From assembly GCF_002019595.1 (NCBI RefSeq), contig NZ_KV917369.1:5190326-5254325 (forward strand): a stretch of DNA of 64,000 nucleotides, in the 5' to 3' direction. Shown one piece after another: positions 1 to 9,797 of this stretch. The stretch comes from Priestia abyssalis (lineage in GTDB: Bacteria > Bacillota > Bacilli > Bacillales > Bacillaceae_H). Made by a program: the position numbers and the translations under genes. Below the pieces are notes generated by a model. The model was not told where the DNA came from and searched no databases. It saw nothing but the letters and a program-made list of their open reading frames with translations. Position 1 is the first letter of the stretch. Each line of letters starts with the position of its first letter.

Positions 1-1384
1 CTTTCATGCCTCCGAATGGAGCCTGCGGTTCTGCTCCACCTGTTTCCCCATTTATCTGAATAAGGCCTGCGTCAATCTCATTGACAAATGTTAATGCTTT
101 TGATAAATCGCTCGTAAATAATGACGCACTTAAACCATAAATCGTATCATTCGCCTGTTCAATCGCCTCTTCAAAACTATCTACCTTTATTAAACATAAA
201 ACCGGTCCAAAAATTTCTTCGCGAGCAATAACCATATCCCTTGTCACATTTTCAAAAACGGTTGGCTCAACATAGAAGCCGCTGGTAAATGCCTTCCCCG
301 CCGGTATATTTCCGCCGGTGAGGAGTACAGCACCTTCCTCCTTGCCCTTTTCAATGTACTTTAATACAGTATCCATCTGGGCTTTTGAAGCAAGCGGCCC
401 CATATCCGTTCCTTCTTTTAAGCCATTTCCTATTTTTAAAGATTGTACCTTCTTAAGCACCTTTTCTTTGAATTCATCATAAATCAAGCGATGAACATAC
501 GCACGGCTCGTTGCTGTACATCTTTGGCCTGTTTGTTTCATTGCTCCCATAACAGTAAGTTCAACGGCATGATCAAGGGCTGCATCTTCAAGTACAATCA
601 CCGGATTTTTCCCACCCATTTCAAGTTGATATTTGGCGCCCCGCACCACTGCTCCTGAAGCAACCTGCTTTCCTACCTCGTTCGACCCTGTAAATGTAAT
701 GGCGTTTACATCTTTATGATCAACCAGCCCTTGGCCGATTACAGATCCTTTTCCATTGACTAAATTCAATACACCCGCTGGCAGCCCTGCTTGTTCAAAC
801 ACTTCTGCAATCTTAGCTCCTGTTAAACCCGTTTCAGCAGCCGGTTTGAATATGATAGTATTTCCATATATAAGGGCCGGAGCTATTTTCCATATCGGAA
901 TGGCAATTGGGAAATTCCACGGCGCAATGACACCGACAACACCGACAGGCACTCTTTTTGTATACAGCATATTGTCTGGATTGACTGACGGAAGTACTTC
1001 TCCCATCTGGCGCATCCCTTCCTGGGCATAATACCGAAGAATGGCAGCTCCGCGCAGTACCTCACCTTTTGTTTCTTTCACTGCCTTTCCCATTTCCTTT
1101 GTAGCTAGTTCAGCAATTTCATCAGCTTTTTCTTCAAAAAGATCCGCGGCTTTATGAAGAAACTCTCCTCTCTTAACGGGCGATACCTTCTTCCATTTTG
1201 ACAGTGCCTTTTTGGCTGCTTCAATGGCTGCATTCAAGTCTTCCATACTTGATCGTTGAATGGTTCCGACTATTTCACTTTGATTTGCAGGGTTCATACT
1301 GTTTATTACTTCACCTGTTTGAGACGCTGTCCAAACACCATCAATATAGTTCAGCATATTCATCTCCAACGTTTTCACACTCAT
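1..1384 (-). CDS. NAD(P)-dependent aldehyde dehydrogenase, C-terminus beyond window
   Basis: Oxidises an aldehyde to the acid; here most likely succinate semialdehyde produced by the neighbouring GABA aminotransferase. Visible ALDH landmarks are PWNFPIAIP (cofactor-fold region), FTGSNEVG, the general-base motif QLEMGGKNP and the catalytic cysteine in GQRCTATSR, then EEIFGPVL. About 461 residues are present; the last few tens lie outside the window, so the gene is cut by the edge and not broken. The start is the ATG at 1384. It is the last visible gene of the minus-strand operon. The motifs also closely resemble the B. subtilis YcbD/GucD group (alpha-ketoglutarate semialdehyde dehydrogenase), so substrate is an inference from context. 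Confidence 0.9.
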   Translation of the reverse strand, partial: MSVKTLEMNMLNYIDGVWTASQTGEVINSMNPANQSEIVGTIQRSSMEDLNAAIEAAKKALSKWKKVSPVKRGEFLHKAADLFEEKADEIAELATKEMGKAVKETKGEVLRGAAILRYYAQEGMRQMGEVLPSVNPDNMLYTKRVPVGVVGVIAPWNFPIAIPIWKIAPALIYGNTIIFKPAAETGLTGAKIAEVFEQAGLPAGVLNLVNGKGSVIGQGLVDHKDVNAITFTGSNEVGKQVASGAVVRGAKYQLEMGGKNPVIVLEDAALDHAVELTVMGAMKQTGQRCTATSRAYVHRLIYDEFKEKVLKKVQSLKIGNGLKEGTDMGPLASKAQMDTVLKYIEKGKEEGAVLLTGGNIPAGKAFTSGFYVEPTVFENVTRDMVIAREEIFGPVLCLIKVDSFEEAIEQANDTIYGLSASLFTSDLSKALTFVNEIDAGLIQINGETGGAEPQAPFGGMK

Positions 1385-1406
1385 TATTCGCTCTCCCCCC
1401 TATTAT

Positions 1407-2825
1407 TCAAATCATTTCTTTACGTTCTTCATCGTATTGCTTATTTTGAATTTCATGGAATTCATGGAAGTCCTGGCGGGGTGTTTTACTTAAATAATAT
1501 ATACCGATTAACCACCAGCCCCCAATAATGAGCCATTCATATGGCCATATCAAAGCAGCTGGCATACCCGGCAAATACAAAACTGCCATACCCAGGCTAA
1601 GTACGACGGCTATTACACCAACAATATGGCTTTTGCCAGCCCGAAATGGGCGCGCCATATTTGGTTCACGTTTTCTTAGTACAATAAACGAAATCGCTAC
1701 AAGTAAATAGGAAATAACGATACTCAGCCCGCCGGCGTCAACCAGCCAAACGAGCATTTTCCGACCGAAAAATGGGGTGATGGCTGATAAAAATCCAATA
1801 AATAATATGGCATTGGCAGGCGTTTTATATTTAGGATGAAGCTTTCCAAGCCACCCAGGCAGCATTTTTGATTCTGCCATTGCATATAATATCCGGCTTC
1901 CGCCAATAAGAAAGGAGTTCCAGCTCGTTAAAATCCCGCAAATTCCCGCAATAATTAGAATCTTAGATGCAAATGAACTATTAAAAATTGCTCCCATCGC
2001 ATCAGCTGTTGCAAGCGATGTGTTTGCCAGCTGTGATTCACCAAGGCTGCGGCCGACACCGAAAACCATGCCAACATACCAAATAATGGCCAATACAACC
2101 GAAAGAATTAAAACACTTCCTATCTTCTTATACGGCAAATTAATCTCTTCAGCAGCTTGTGGAATCACATCAAACCCCACAAACATAAATGGCGTCATAA
2201 TCAATACAGCCATGACTCCTCCAATCCCGCCGATGAATGCGGGGAGCTGGTCTTCAGGCGGAGCGGTAACACTTCCTCCAAAAATTAATGCCAGACCCAC
2301 AAGTGCTATCATTACTGTTGCGATAAATTGAAAAGTGGCGGCAGGCTTAACTCCCACATAGTTAACGGCCGTTATGACAACGGCGCCTGCACTCCCTAAT
2401 AATGCCCACGATAAATAAACATCCCATCCTGCAATATTCCATAAATATCCTACTTTGTAATCTACAAATAAATATTCTACGACCGTCGGGAGGGCTACCG
2501 CTTCAAAAGCCACAACGGAAATATAACCTAAAGCAATTGACCATGAAGCAACAAATGACCATTTAGACCCAAGAGCACGATGGGTAAAAACATGTTCTCC
2601 CCCTATTTTTGGCATAGCAGATGTTAACTCTGCATATGTGAGGCCAACCATCGTTACCATAATACCGCCAATCACAAAAGCAATCAGTGCTCCTGCTGTA
2701 CCTGCCGATTGAATCCATGTCCCCGTTAAGACGACCCATCCCCATCCAATCATAGCACCAAACGATAATGCTAAAATATCAAACTGCGATAATACCCGAT
2801 TAAGTTTGCCATTATGATTTTGCAT
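1407..2825 (-). CDS. APC-superfamily amino acid/amine permease
   Basis: A 472-residue polytopic membrane protein with about 12 hydrophobic segments. The N-terminus LSFGAMIGWGWVVLTG is the glycine-rich unwound TM1 motif of the APC superfamily, and an acidic E-x-x-L-P stretch (AAEEINLPYKK) follows TM6, as in amino acid permeases. It sits between the aminotransferase and the aldehyde dehydrogenase on the same strand, so it probably imports the operon's substrate (GABA, a related omega-amino acid, or a precursor such as putrescine). Sequence alone does not fix the substrate. The C-terminus is hydrophilic and charged. Confidence 0.85.
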   Translation of the reverse strand: MQNHNGKLNRVLSQFDILALSFGAMIGWGWVVLTGTWIQSAGTAGALIAFVIGGIMVTMVGLTYAELTSAMPKIGGEHVFTHRALGSKWSFVASWSIALGYISVVAFEAVALPTVVEYLFVDYKVGYLWNIAGWDVYLSWALLGSAGAVVITAVNYVGVKPAATFQFIATVMIALVGLALIFGGSVTAPPEDQLPAFIGGIGGVMAVLIMTPFMFVGFDVIPQAAEEINLPYKKIGSVLILSVVLAIIWYVGMVFGVGRSLGESQLANTSLATADAMGAIFNSSFASKILIIAGICGILTSWNSFLIGGSRILYAMAESKMLPGWLGKLHPKYKTPANAILFIGFLSAITPFFGRKMLVWLVDAGGLSIVISYLLVAISFIVLRKREPNMARPFRAGKSHIVGVIAVVLSLGMAVLYLPGMPAALIWPYEWLIIGGWWLIGIYYLSKTPRQDFHEFHEIQNKQYDEERKEMI

Positions 2826-2899
2826 CCTCTTCCCCCTTTATCTTCTCCCATCCTCTGCCCTGCTTATCCCAACACCCCTATATTTCTACGGTCATTCTT

Positions 2900-4246
2900 T
2901 TATACTGGCACTCTATTTAAAGCTACCTGTTCAATAGCCTTCTCTAAAATCGTTAGTCCTTCTTCCAACTCGCTGTTTTCAATCACTAGCGGAGGTAAAA
3001 AGCGAAGCACGTTGCCATATGTACCAGCACTAAGTGCAAATAGCCCATTTTGCCAGCAAGTTTTCACGATTTGTGCGGCCTCTTCTTTTGCCGGTTCCTT
3101 CGTTTGTCTATCTTTTACAAGCTCAACAGCCCACATGGCTCCTATGCCGCGAACGTCACCAATAAGATCAAACTTTTCTTTTAGTTCATTCATCTTGTCA
3201 TGAATGCGCTTACCAATCAAACGTCCTCTTTCCACGAGCTTTTCTTCTTCCAACACATCCAAAACAGCTAAACCGGCAGCACATGAAACAGGGCTTCCAC
3301 TGAATGTTCCTCCTAATTGTCCTGCCTCTGATGCATCCATCACTTCAGCCCGGCCTGTAATGGCACTTAACGGCATTCCGGCAGCCAAAGATTTGGATAA
3401 TGTTGTTAAGTCTGGAGCGACATCAAAGTTTTCCATCGCAAATAACTTTCCAGTACGCCCAAACCCTGTTTGGATTTCATCCGCAATGAATAAAATACCA
3501 TTGTCTTCACAAATGGATTTAACTCCTTGCACAAAGTTTTTGGAAGGAACAATAAATCCGCCTTCCCCTTGAACAGGCTCTAAGATAACGGCACCAATTT
3601 CCCCGGCATCTACTTCTCCGATAAAGAAACGCTGAAACTCCTGTAAAATTATATCGTCCACCTGCGCTTCGCTCATTCCATCCTCAGCGCGGTAATAATA
3701 AGGATACGGAAGCCGATAAACAGATGAAGCAAATGGTCCGAATCCATGTTTATAAGGCCTCACCTTACTTGTTAACGACATGGTCAGCAATGTTCTTCCA
3801 TGGTACCCGCGGTCAAATGAAATAACCCCTGGACGCCCCGTGTGTTTTCGGATGATTTTCACCGCATTCTCCACTGCTTCAGCCCCGCTATTTGCAAACA
3901 TCGTTTTCTTTTTGAACTCACCTGGCGTTAATTCATTTAAGCGCGCTGCCAATTCAATATAACTTTCATAAGGAGCAACATGAAAACATGTATGAATCGC
4001 TTTATCCACTTGATCTTTTACAGCCTTTACGACTTTTGGGTGGTTATGCCCGACATTTTGCATGCCAATTCCACCGGCAAAATCGATATATTCGTTACCA
4101 TCCACGTCTTGTAACACAGCCCCTTTGGCTGACTCTATATATACTTCCGTAATATTGTACGGGCCTCTTGGCACTTCCTCTAAGCGCTTTTTATGCAGCT
4201 CAGCTGATTTAGGCCCTGGAATTGCTTTTTTATTACATTGCATCAT
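2900..4246 (-). CDS. gabT: 4-aminobutyrate aminotransferase (class III PLP)
   Basis: Transfers the amino group of GABA to 2-oxoglutarate, giving succinate semialdehyde and glutamate. The 448-residue protein has the class III aminotransferase signature: NSGAEAVENAVK (PLP phosphate region), FDRGYHGRT, EPVQGEGG, IADEIQTGFGRTG (Asp that holds the PLP pyridine nitrogen) and the Schiff-base lysine in LSKSLAAGMP. The start is one of two adjacent ATGs (M1-M2) behind a GGAGGGA site, almost abutting the upstream activator gene, so the two are co-transcribed. Closely related beta-alanine, 5-aminovalerate or acetylornithine aminotransferase activity cannot be excluded, but gene context favours GABA. Confidence 0.88.
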   Translation of the reverse strand: MMQCNKKAIPGPKSAELHKKRLEEVPRGPYNITEVYIESAKGAVLQDVDGNEYIDFAGGIGMQNVGHNHPKVVKAVKDQVDKAIHTCFHVAPYESYIELAARLNELTPGEFKKKTMFANSGAEAVENAVKIIRKHTGRPGVISFDRGYHGRTLLTMSLTSKVRPYKHGFGPFASSVYRLPYPYYYRAEDGMSEAQVDDIILQEFQRFFIGEVDAGEIGAVILEPVQGEGGFIVPSKNFVQGVKSICEDNGILFIADEIQTGFGRTGKLFAMENFDVAPDLTTLSKSLAAGMPLSAITGRAEVMDASEAGQLGGTFSGSPVSCAAGLAVLDVLEEEKLVERGRLIGKRIHDKMNELKEKFDLIGDVRGIGAMWAVELVKDRQTKEPAKEEAAQIVKTCWQNGLFALSAGTYGNVLRFLPPLVIENSELEEGLTILEKAIEQVALNRVPV

Positions 4247-4247
4247 C

Positions 4248-5915
4248 TTAATCCCTCCGCTTTTTATGTTGAATATATTTATTAATTTTTCTTACGGCTG
4301 TTGATTGATTGACTTGCAGCACCTCTGCGCATCGATACGTATTGCCATACGTTTGATACACCATTGTCACTAACTGCCTTTCCACTTCTTCCGTTGCCTC
4401 TTTTAGCGGAACCATACCCTTTACAATGATTCCTCCGGAAAAAGGCGATTCAATTCCCAATAAATAATCTGGCAAATGGCTTTTTATAATTAGATTTTCA
4501 TCACATGTAATAATAAGGCGTTCAATCAGGTTTTCCAGCTCCCGCACATTACCCGGCCAATCATAATTGGTTAAATGTGCAATGACGTCTTCACTAAACT
4601 GTTTGGTCATTTCATACTTTGCATTGAATTGTTCAGCAAACGATTTGATTAATGCTGGAATATCTTCTTTTCTTTGCCTTAGAGGCGGAATAGTAAGGGG
4701 TACTACATTAAGCCTGTAGTATAAATCTTCTCGAAATCTCTTTTCTTTTATGGACTGCAGCAAATCTTTATTGGTTGCAGCAATCACTCTTGTGTTCACT
4801 TGAACGAGTTCATTTCCTCCTACACGGCGAAATGTGCGGTCTTGCAAAAACTGCAAAAGCTTCACTTGGACATTTAGCGGTAATTCACCAATTTCATCAA
4901 GAAAGAGCGTGCCGTTTTCAGCAAGTTCAAAAACGCCCTTTTTCCCGTTTTTTTTCGCTCCGGTAAATGCCCCATTTTCATAACCGAATAGCTCAGATTC
5001 AATCAAATTTTCCGGAATGGCACCACAGTTAATTTGAATGAAAGGATATTTGGAACGCTGGCTTTCTTGATGCATATACCTTGCCATTACGCCTTTTCCT
5101 GCTCCTGTCTCTCCCACAATGAGGACTGTTGAATCCACTTGGGCAACTTTTGACGCCAGCTGATAGATTTGTTTCATCTCACTCGACTCATAAATAACCT
5201 GCTTTTGATCAGATACCAGCTGTTTTAGATGGTTAAGCTCTGTTCGATATTGATTAAGTAAATGCTCCGTTTCCTGTAATCTATTCTCAAGGGCTTCGAT
5301 CTCGGAAAATTCCCGCGAGTTAAAGATGATTCTATAAATTTCACCACTTGTATCAAAGATTGGTTTTCCAGTTACGTAGAGCTTTTTTCCTGTTTTCGTC
5401 ATTTGAATAGATGAGACCGTTTTCTTTTCCCTTATAATTTTGGGTGTCAATGATGGTGTAAAAATACCTTCTTCAGCCAAATCCATGGCTTTTTTTCCAA
5501 TCAGCTGCTCGGCAGGCACACCGTATAAATCTTTGCAGCGCTCACTCAACCTTGTAATGACGCCTTCTCCATCTGTAACAAAAATTTCGTCAAACGAGCC
5601 ATTCACAATGGCTTCCAGTTCCATATGGCCATCATCTTCTAAAATGGATAACAGGATATACCGATTGCTTTCTTCTTGAAAGTGCTCTACAAAAAAACGG
5701 AGCGAATTCAAGCGAAATTGATGACTCACACTTTCTATGCATTTCATGACATTTTCTTGAATGAAGCTGGATAGTTGCGTAAGACTTGAAACAGATTCAT
5801 CCATGCGCAACAGTATCTCCGCTTTATTGTTTTTTGCCATTATTTTGCCTTGACCATCGACCAGCAGCAAGCCAAATGGTGTATGCTCCATCATTTTTAT
5901 GATATATTTTCGCAC
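4248..5915 (-). CDS. Sigma-54-dependent activator with PAS domain (GabR-like of Bacillus thuringiensis type)
   Basis: An enhancer-binding protein that uses ATP hydrolysis to open sigma-54 promoters. Order of domains: N-terminal PAS-like sensor region(s) (about residues 1-210), a short coiled linker, the AAA+ domain with Walker A GETGAGKG, the sigma-54 contact loop GAFTGA, Walker B GTLFLDEIG and DWPGNVRELEN, then a C-terminal helix-turn-helix (YRCAEVLQVNQSTAVRKINKY). The ORF opens with an ATG at 5921, but that codon abuts the GAGAGGG ribosome site; the GTG two codons later has normal spacing and is preferred. PAS-bearing sigma-54 activators of gab genes are known in the B. thuringiensis group; here the regulator is the first gene of the operon it probably controls. 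Confidence 0.88.
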   Translation of the reverse strand: MRKYIIKMMEHTPFGLLLVDGQGKIMAKNNKAEILLRMDESVSSLTQLSSFIQENVMKCIESVSHQFRLNSLRFFVEHFQEESNRYILLSILEDDGHMELEAIVNGSFDEIFVTDGEGVITRLSERCKDLYGVPAEQLIGKKAMDLAEEGIFTPSLTPKIIREKKTVSSIQMTKTGKKLYVTGKPIFDTSGEIYRIIFNSREFSEIEALENRLQETEHLLNQYRTELNHLKQLVSDQKQVIYESSEMKQIYQLASKVAQVDSTVLIVGETGAGKGVMARYMHQESQRSKYPFIQINCGAIPENLIESELFGYENGAFTGAKKNGKKGVFELAENGTLFLDEIGELPLNVQVKLLQFLQDRTFRRVGGNELVQVNTRVIAATNKDLLQSIKEKRFREDLYYRLNVVPLTIPPLRQRKEDIPALIKSFAEQFNAKYEMTKQFSEDVIAHLTNYDWPGNVRELENLIERLIITCDENLIIKSHLPDYLLGIESPFSGGIIVKGMVPLKEATEEVERQLVTMVYQTYGNTYRCAEVLQVNQSTAVRKINKYIQHKKRRD

Positions 5916-5959
5916 GTGCATCCCTCTCTTTTTTGCCCCCTCCTTCTCCCTTTTTACAA

Positions 5960-5975
5960 TGCAAGATTCATGCCA
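5960..5975 (-). promoter_or_regulatory. Sigma-54 (-24/-12) promoter for the gab-type operon
   Basis: On the minus strand the sequence reads TGGCATGAATCTTGCA. It matches the sigma-54 consensus TGGCAC-N5-TTGCA with GG and GC at exactly the required spacing and one change in the -24 block. It lies about 45 bp upstream of the activator start, giving a leader of about 30 nt. This implies autoregulated, SigL-dependent transcription of activator, gabT, permease and dehydrogenase. Confidence 0.8.
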
Positions 5976-6028
5976 ATCTCAAAAAACCTTTTATAATAAA
6001 GAAAATTCCGAAAAAATAATGGGGATTA

Positions 6029-6152
6029 ATGCAGAAATGCATCAGAAATACGAGATATTCCTCATTATAATCAGAAAAAGAAAGGGGATTTTTTAATGCA
6101 ATTATACATTGATGAAATGCAAAAAAGCATTATAAACATATTAAATATGCAT
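6029..6152. promoter_or_regulatory. Cluster of ATGCA/TGCAT dyads, candidate upstream activator sites
   Basis: Three dyads occur 55-180 bp upstream of the sigma-54 promoter: ATGCA-GAAA-TGCAT (6029-6042), AATGC-AAAAAA-GCATT (6116-6131) and ATGCAT (6147-6152), plus a half-site TTAATGCA at 6093-6100. Sigma-54 activators bind such repeats at a distance. Assigning these dyads to the adjacent activator is inference. Confidence 0.45.
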
Positions 6153-6197
6153 GATTGGGAGCTAAAGCCAAAAATATTCCCTCTTCTCAGAGCCTAA
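6096..6197 (+). CDS. Possible 33-residue ORF of unknown function
   Basis: ATG at 6096 follows a reasonable AAAGGGG ribosome site with 8-nt spacing, and the frame runs 33 codons to TAA (begins MQLYIDEMQK, ends PLLRA). It is diverging from the gab operon and overlaps the dyad cluster. No family is recognised. It could be a short peptide, the remnant of a lost gene, or chance. Confidence 0.2.
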   Translation: MQLYIDEMQKSIINILNMHDWELKPKIFPLLRA

Positions 6198-6212
6198 ATT
6201 TAGAGGAACCCA

Positions 6213-6258
6213 AAAAAATAAAAAATGCGGAATGAGTAAAACTTACTCATTCCGCATT
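6213..6258 (-). terminator. Intrinsic terminator downstream of ssrA
   Basis: A perfect 16-bp stem (6224-6239 with 6243-6258, arms AATGCGGAATGAGTAA and its complement) with a 3-nt loop. On the minus strand it is followed by TTTTTTATTTTTTT, a typical Rho-independent terminator for tmRNA. Confidence 0.85.
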
Positions 6259-6378
6259 CTGGACTTTTAACTGTTTTTAAAAATATTGGTTATTTACTTT
6301 ACAACAAATCAAATAAAAACGGACTTACCTAAATCGGCAAGTCCGTGTCATAATCGTATTAAACCACCAAATATGTAT

Positions 6379-6733
6379 TGGTGGAGACGGTGGGAGTCGA
6401 ACCCACGTCCAAAAGCATCGGCACTTAAGCTTCTACGAGTGTAGTCGATATATTAGCGCTTCGCATACCCTTCAGCCTACCGACAGGCTTCCAAGCAGCT
6501 AGTCTGGTTATTCTCTTCCTTCGTCCTCAGACGGCGAACTCCGGCGTAGCCCACTAAGTTTGAGTCCGCTACCCTACCACATGGGCGATGGAGGGGCGAA
6601 CAGCTGAGCTAATTAAGCAGCAGCTAAAGTTGTTTGTTGTTTGCCAGTTATTGGCTTTGACGTTTTAACGAGGCCGATCCCCTCGACTCGCAACCTAAGC
6701 TCGAACTACCCCTGTCGAATCCGTAACGTCCCC
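6379..6733 (-). ncRNA. ssrA: Transfer-messenger RNA (tmRNA)
   Basis: The 5' end GGGGACGTTACGGATTCGA and the 3' tRNA-like end (GGTTCGACTCCCACC then CTCCACCA, with encoded CCA) are the conserved halves of bacterial tmRNA; length is about 355 nt, near the usual Bacillus size. The tag reading frame ends ...GGC AAA CAA CAA ACA ACT TTA GCT GCT GCT TAA, giving a proteolysis tag ending GKQQTTLAAA, of the usual LAAA type recognised by ClpXP. It works with SmpB, encoded just upstream, to rescue stalled ribosomes. Confidence 0.97.
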
Positions 6734-6866
6734 ATTATAGAAAGGGAAGCTGGAATATTAGTAGTCTTCCGCTGAAGTTAACTGTTTCAATCATTGTCGT
6801 ACTGGCTAACGACAATCTTATTATATCATAATCATCAAATTATGCAATTGTAAGTTTCTGTAAATG

Positions 6867-7334
6867 CTATATTTTTTGACGGTCACGGAAGGCACGCTCA
6901 ATTTCGCGTTTTGCTTCTTTTTTCTTCAAATCTTCACGTTTATCATATTTCTTTTTACCCTTACCAAGCCCTAATAAAACCTTGGCAAACCCGTTTTTCA
7001 AATAAACCTTCAACGGAACAAGCGCATAACCCTCTTCTTTTGTATATCCGATTAGCTTGTTGATTTCACGTCTGTGCATGAGCAACTTTCTTGTACGCAG
7101 CGGTTCATGATTATAGCGGTTTCCCTGCTCATAAGGACTTACGTGCATATTATATAAAAACACTTCTCCATTGTGGACACGTGCGTAAGAATCTTTTAAG
7201 TTAGCCCGTCCATTACGAATCGATTTAATTTCCGTCCCTTGAAGAACCATACCTGTTTCATATGTTTCTTCAATAAAATAATCATGGTAGGCTTTTTTAT
7301 TTTGTGCTACCACTTTCCCTTCACCTTTTGGCAT
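6867..7334 (-). CDS. smpB: SsrA-binding protein SmpB
   Basis: A 155-residue small basic protein that delivers tmRNA to stalled ribosomes. Seen: [29 protein letters not shown] near the start, here noted as the NKKA...GTEIKSIR core, the central [10 protein letters not shown] and the basic C-terminal tail [17 protein letters not shown], which enters the ribosomal mRNA channel. It lies directly upstream of ssrA, the standard Bacillus arrangement. M1 follows an AAGGGGGAAG site. Confidence 0.97.
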   Translation of the reverse strand: MPKGEGKVVAQNKKAYHDYFIEETYETGMVLQGTEIKSIRNGRANLKDSYARVHNGEVFLYNMHVSPYEQGNRYNHEPLRTRKLLMHRREINKLIGYTKEEGYALVPLKVYLKNGFAKVLLGLGKGKKKYDKREDLKKKEAKREIERAFRDRQKI

Positions 7335-7393
7335 ACAACTTCCCCCTTCATAACGTCACTCTATATTTTATCAAATAATGAAGCCAGAAACCA

Positions 7394-7423
7394 AATGTCT
7401 TGTCCTGCCGGACAAGACATTTG
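7394..7423 (-). terminator. Strong hairpin between rnr and smpB
   Basis: A perfect 13-bp inverted repeat (AAATGTCTTGTCC and its complement) with loop TGCC sits in the short gap between rnr and smpB. There is no good T-run after it on the minus strand, so it may be a weak terminator or an RNA processing/stability structure. Confidence 0.5.
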
Positions 7424-7437
7424 AAAAACATAGAGCT

Positions 7438-9771
7438 TTATTTTCGCTTCTTTTTGCGCTTAGCCTTTGGAGCATTTTCAAAAAACTTCTTAGACTTGGA
7501 TTTCTTCTTCGGCTTCTTTCCTGCTCCTTGGCCTTCACGTGAAGATGGTTTTCTATCTTTTTTCTCTCCACGTCCCTCTTTACTGCCTTTAATAACAGTT
7601 GGACGGTCTTTTCGCTCCCTGCGCTTTGTCCCTTTCATACCGACGACAACGAAGTCAATGGAACGTTCGTCCTTATTTACATCCACAACTTGTACCGTAA
7701 TCTCGTCTCCAATACGAAGGATATTGCCGGTTCTCTCCCCGATCATTGCATAATGGCGTTCATCATAACGATAATAATCATCCGTTAAATCGCTGACATG
7801 AACGAGGCCCTCAATGGTGTTTTGAAGCTCGACGAAAATTCCGAAATTGGTAACGGAGCTGATGATCCCATCAAATTCTTCACCGATTTTATCGGCCATG
7901 AACTCTGCTTTTTTCATTTCATCCGTTTCACGCTCTGCCTCTACCGCTCTTCGTTCCATATTGGAAGAATGCTCAGCAATATCTCCTAAAACTTGATTCC
8001 ACTTTTCTCTCGTCGCTTCATCCACCTTTTGTTCCACCAGATACGTGCGAATTAAGCGATGAACAATTAAATCCGGATATCGGCGAATCGGCGATGTGAA
8101 ATGAGTATAGAACTCTGTGGATAATCCGAAATGCCCCAGACTTTCCTTGTCGTAACGGGCCTGCTTCATCGAACGCAGCATCACAGTCGAAATGACCATT
8201 TCTTCCGGATTTCCCTGGACAGCCTCTAAAATTTCTTGTAAGGCTCTCGGATGAATGTCATTGCCCGTTCCTTTAACTGTATACCCAAAGTTTGTGACAA
8301 ACTCTAAGAACCTCTCCAGTTTCTCCGGCTTTGGATCTTCATGGACACGGTACATGAACGGGATATTCATCCAATGGAAATGTTCAGCCACCGTTTCATT
8401 TGCCAGTAACATGAATTCTTCAATTAGACGTTCTGCAACCGAACGCTCGCGTAAAATAACATCGTAAGGCTTGCCATCTTCCCCGACGAGTACCTTCGCT
8501 TCTTTAAAATCGAAATCGATGGCACCGCGGTCCATTCGCTTATCGCGCAAGATGCTCGCTAATTCTCCCATCAGCTCAAACATAGGGATAAGCGGTTCAT
8601 AACGTTGGAGAAGCTCTTCATCTTTATCCGTTAAGATTTTATTTACGTCTGTATACGTCATTCGTTCCGTTGTCCGGATAACACTTTGGAAGATTTCATG
8701 TGATACTACTTGGCCTTCAGCATTTACTTCCATTTCACAAGAAAGGGTCAACCGATCCACTTTCGGGTTTAAGGAACAGATTCCATTGGAAAGACGATGC
8801 GGAATCATCGGAATAACACGGTCAACCAAGTAAACACTCGTTCCCCGGTCTTGAGCCTCGACGTCGATTGGGCTTCCTTCCTTTACATAATGGCTCACAT
8901 CAGCAATGTGCACACCCAGTTTATAATTTCCATTTTCCAATTTTTGAACCATTACGGCATCATCAAGGTCTTTTGCGTCTGCACCATCAATCGTCACAAT
9001 GACCTGGTCGCGTAAATCACGGCGGTTTTGCACCTCTTCTTCACTAATCGTGTCAGGTGTTTCATTGGCTTGCTGCAACACGTCATCGGGAAAAGCCGTT
9101 GGAAGGCCATGCTTATGTATGACGGACAAAATGTCTACTCCCGGGTCGTTTTTATGGCCCAGAATTTGAACAACTTCTCCCTCTGCACTCATGCGGCCCT
9201 CAGGATAGCTCGTCAAATGAACAATGACCTTATGTCCATCCACCGCTCCCTTAGAAGCATTTTTAGGAATGAAAATATCGCTTGCAAATTTTTTATCATC
9301 AGGGATCACAAAGCCGAAACTTTTACTCTCCGAATACGTCCCCACGATTTCCTGAACTCCGCGCTCGATAATTTTGACGATGGTTCCTTCTCGGCGGGTT
9401 CCGGAAGATTGCTCGGATACACGGGCAAGGACAATATCTCCATGCATCGCATTATTTGTTTCAGTCGGCGGGATAAAAATATCATCCATCGTTGAATCAT
9501 CCGGCACGACAAACGCAAATCCCTTGGCATGTCCCGTTAGCTTTCCGCGGACTAAATTCATTTTTTCAGGCAGCCCGTATCGATTGCTTCTGGTGCGGAT
9601 AACAAGCCCCTGATCCTCCATGACAACAAGCGCTTTGACAAACTCTTTAAAAGAGGAAGAATCCGAGATGCCAAATGCCTGCTCCAGTTCCTGAACAGTT
9701 AAAGGCTTATAGCTTTCTTCTTTCATAAACGACAGCAGCCGATCGATATGCTGTTGAATCTCCTGTTCCAT
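7438..9771 (-). CDS. rnr: Ribonuclease R
   Basis: A 3'-5' exoribonuclease (777 residues) that degrades structured RNA and takes part in tmRNA-linked mRNA decay. Domains in order: N-terminal helix-turn-helix and cold-shock domains (about 1-240), the RNB catalytic domain with [12 protein letters not shown] and HIADVSHYV (acidic metal-binding residues), [11 protein letters not shown], then an S1 domain near 640-720 ([19 protein letters not shown]) and a very Lys/Arg-rich tail. It lies in the secG-esterase-rnr-smpB-ssrA series. The ATG at 9771 follows an AAGGAGGG site. Confidence 0.97.
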   Translation of the reverse strand: MEQEIQQHIDRLLSFMKEESYKPLTVQELEQAFGISDSSSFKEFVKALVVMEDQGLVIRTRSNRYGLPEKMNLVRGKLTGHAKGFAFVVPDDSTMDDIFIPPTETNNAMHGDIVLARVSEQSSGTRREGTIVKIIERGVQEIVGTYSESKSFGFVIPDDKKFASDIFIPKNASKGAVDGHKVIVHLTSYPEGRMSAEGEVVQILGHKNDPGVDILSVIHKHGLPTAFPDDVLQQANETPDTISEEEVQNRRDLRDQVIVTIDGADAKDLDDAVMVQKLENGNYKLGVHIADVSHYVKEGSPIDVEAQDRGTSVYLVDRVIPMIPHRLSNGICSLNPKVDRLTLSCEMEVNAEGQVVSHEIFQSVIRTTERMTYTDVNKILTDKDEELLQRYEPLIPMFELMGELASILRDKRMDRGAIDFDFKEAKVLVGEDGKPYDVILRERSVAERLIEEFMLLANETVAEHFHWMNIPFMYRVHEDPKPEKLERFLEFVTNFGYTVKGTGNDIHPRALQEILEAVQGNPEEMVISTVMLRSMKQARYDKESLGHFGLSTEFYTHFTSPIRRYPDLIVHRLIRTYLVEQKVDEATREKWNQVLGDIAEHSSNMERRAVEAERETDEMKKAEFMADKIGEEFDGIISSVTNFGIFVELQNTIEGLVHVSDLTDDYYRYDERHYAMIGERTGNILRIGDEITVQVVDVNKDERSIDFVVVGMKGTKRRERKDRPTVIKGSKEGRGEKKDRKPSSREGQGAGKKPKKKSKSKKFFENAPKAKRKKKRK

Positions 9772-9797
9772 AATAGCCCTCCTTATAGTTTTTTAAT

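Noticed and set aside
9028-9495. 155-codon plus-strand frame opposite rnr
   Set aside because: Antisense to the conserved RNase R cold-shock/RNB region; no ribosome site or family match.
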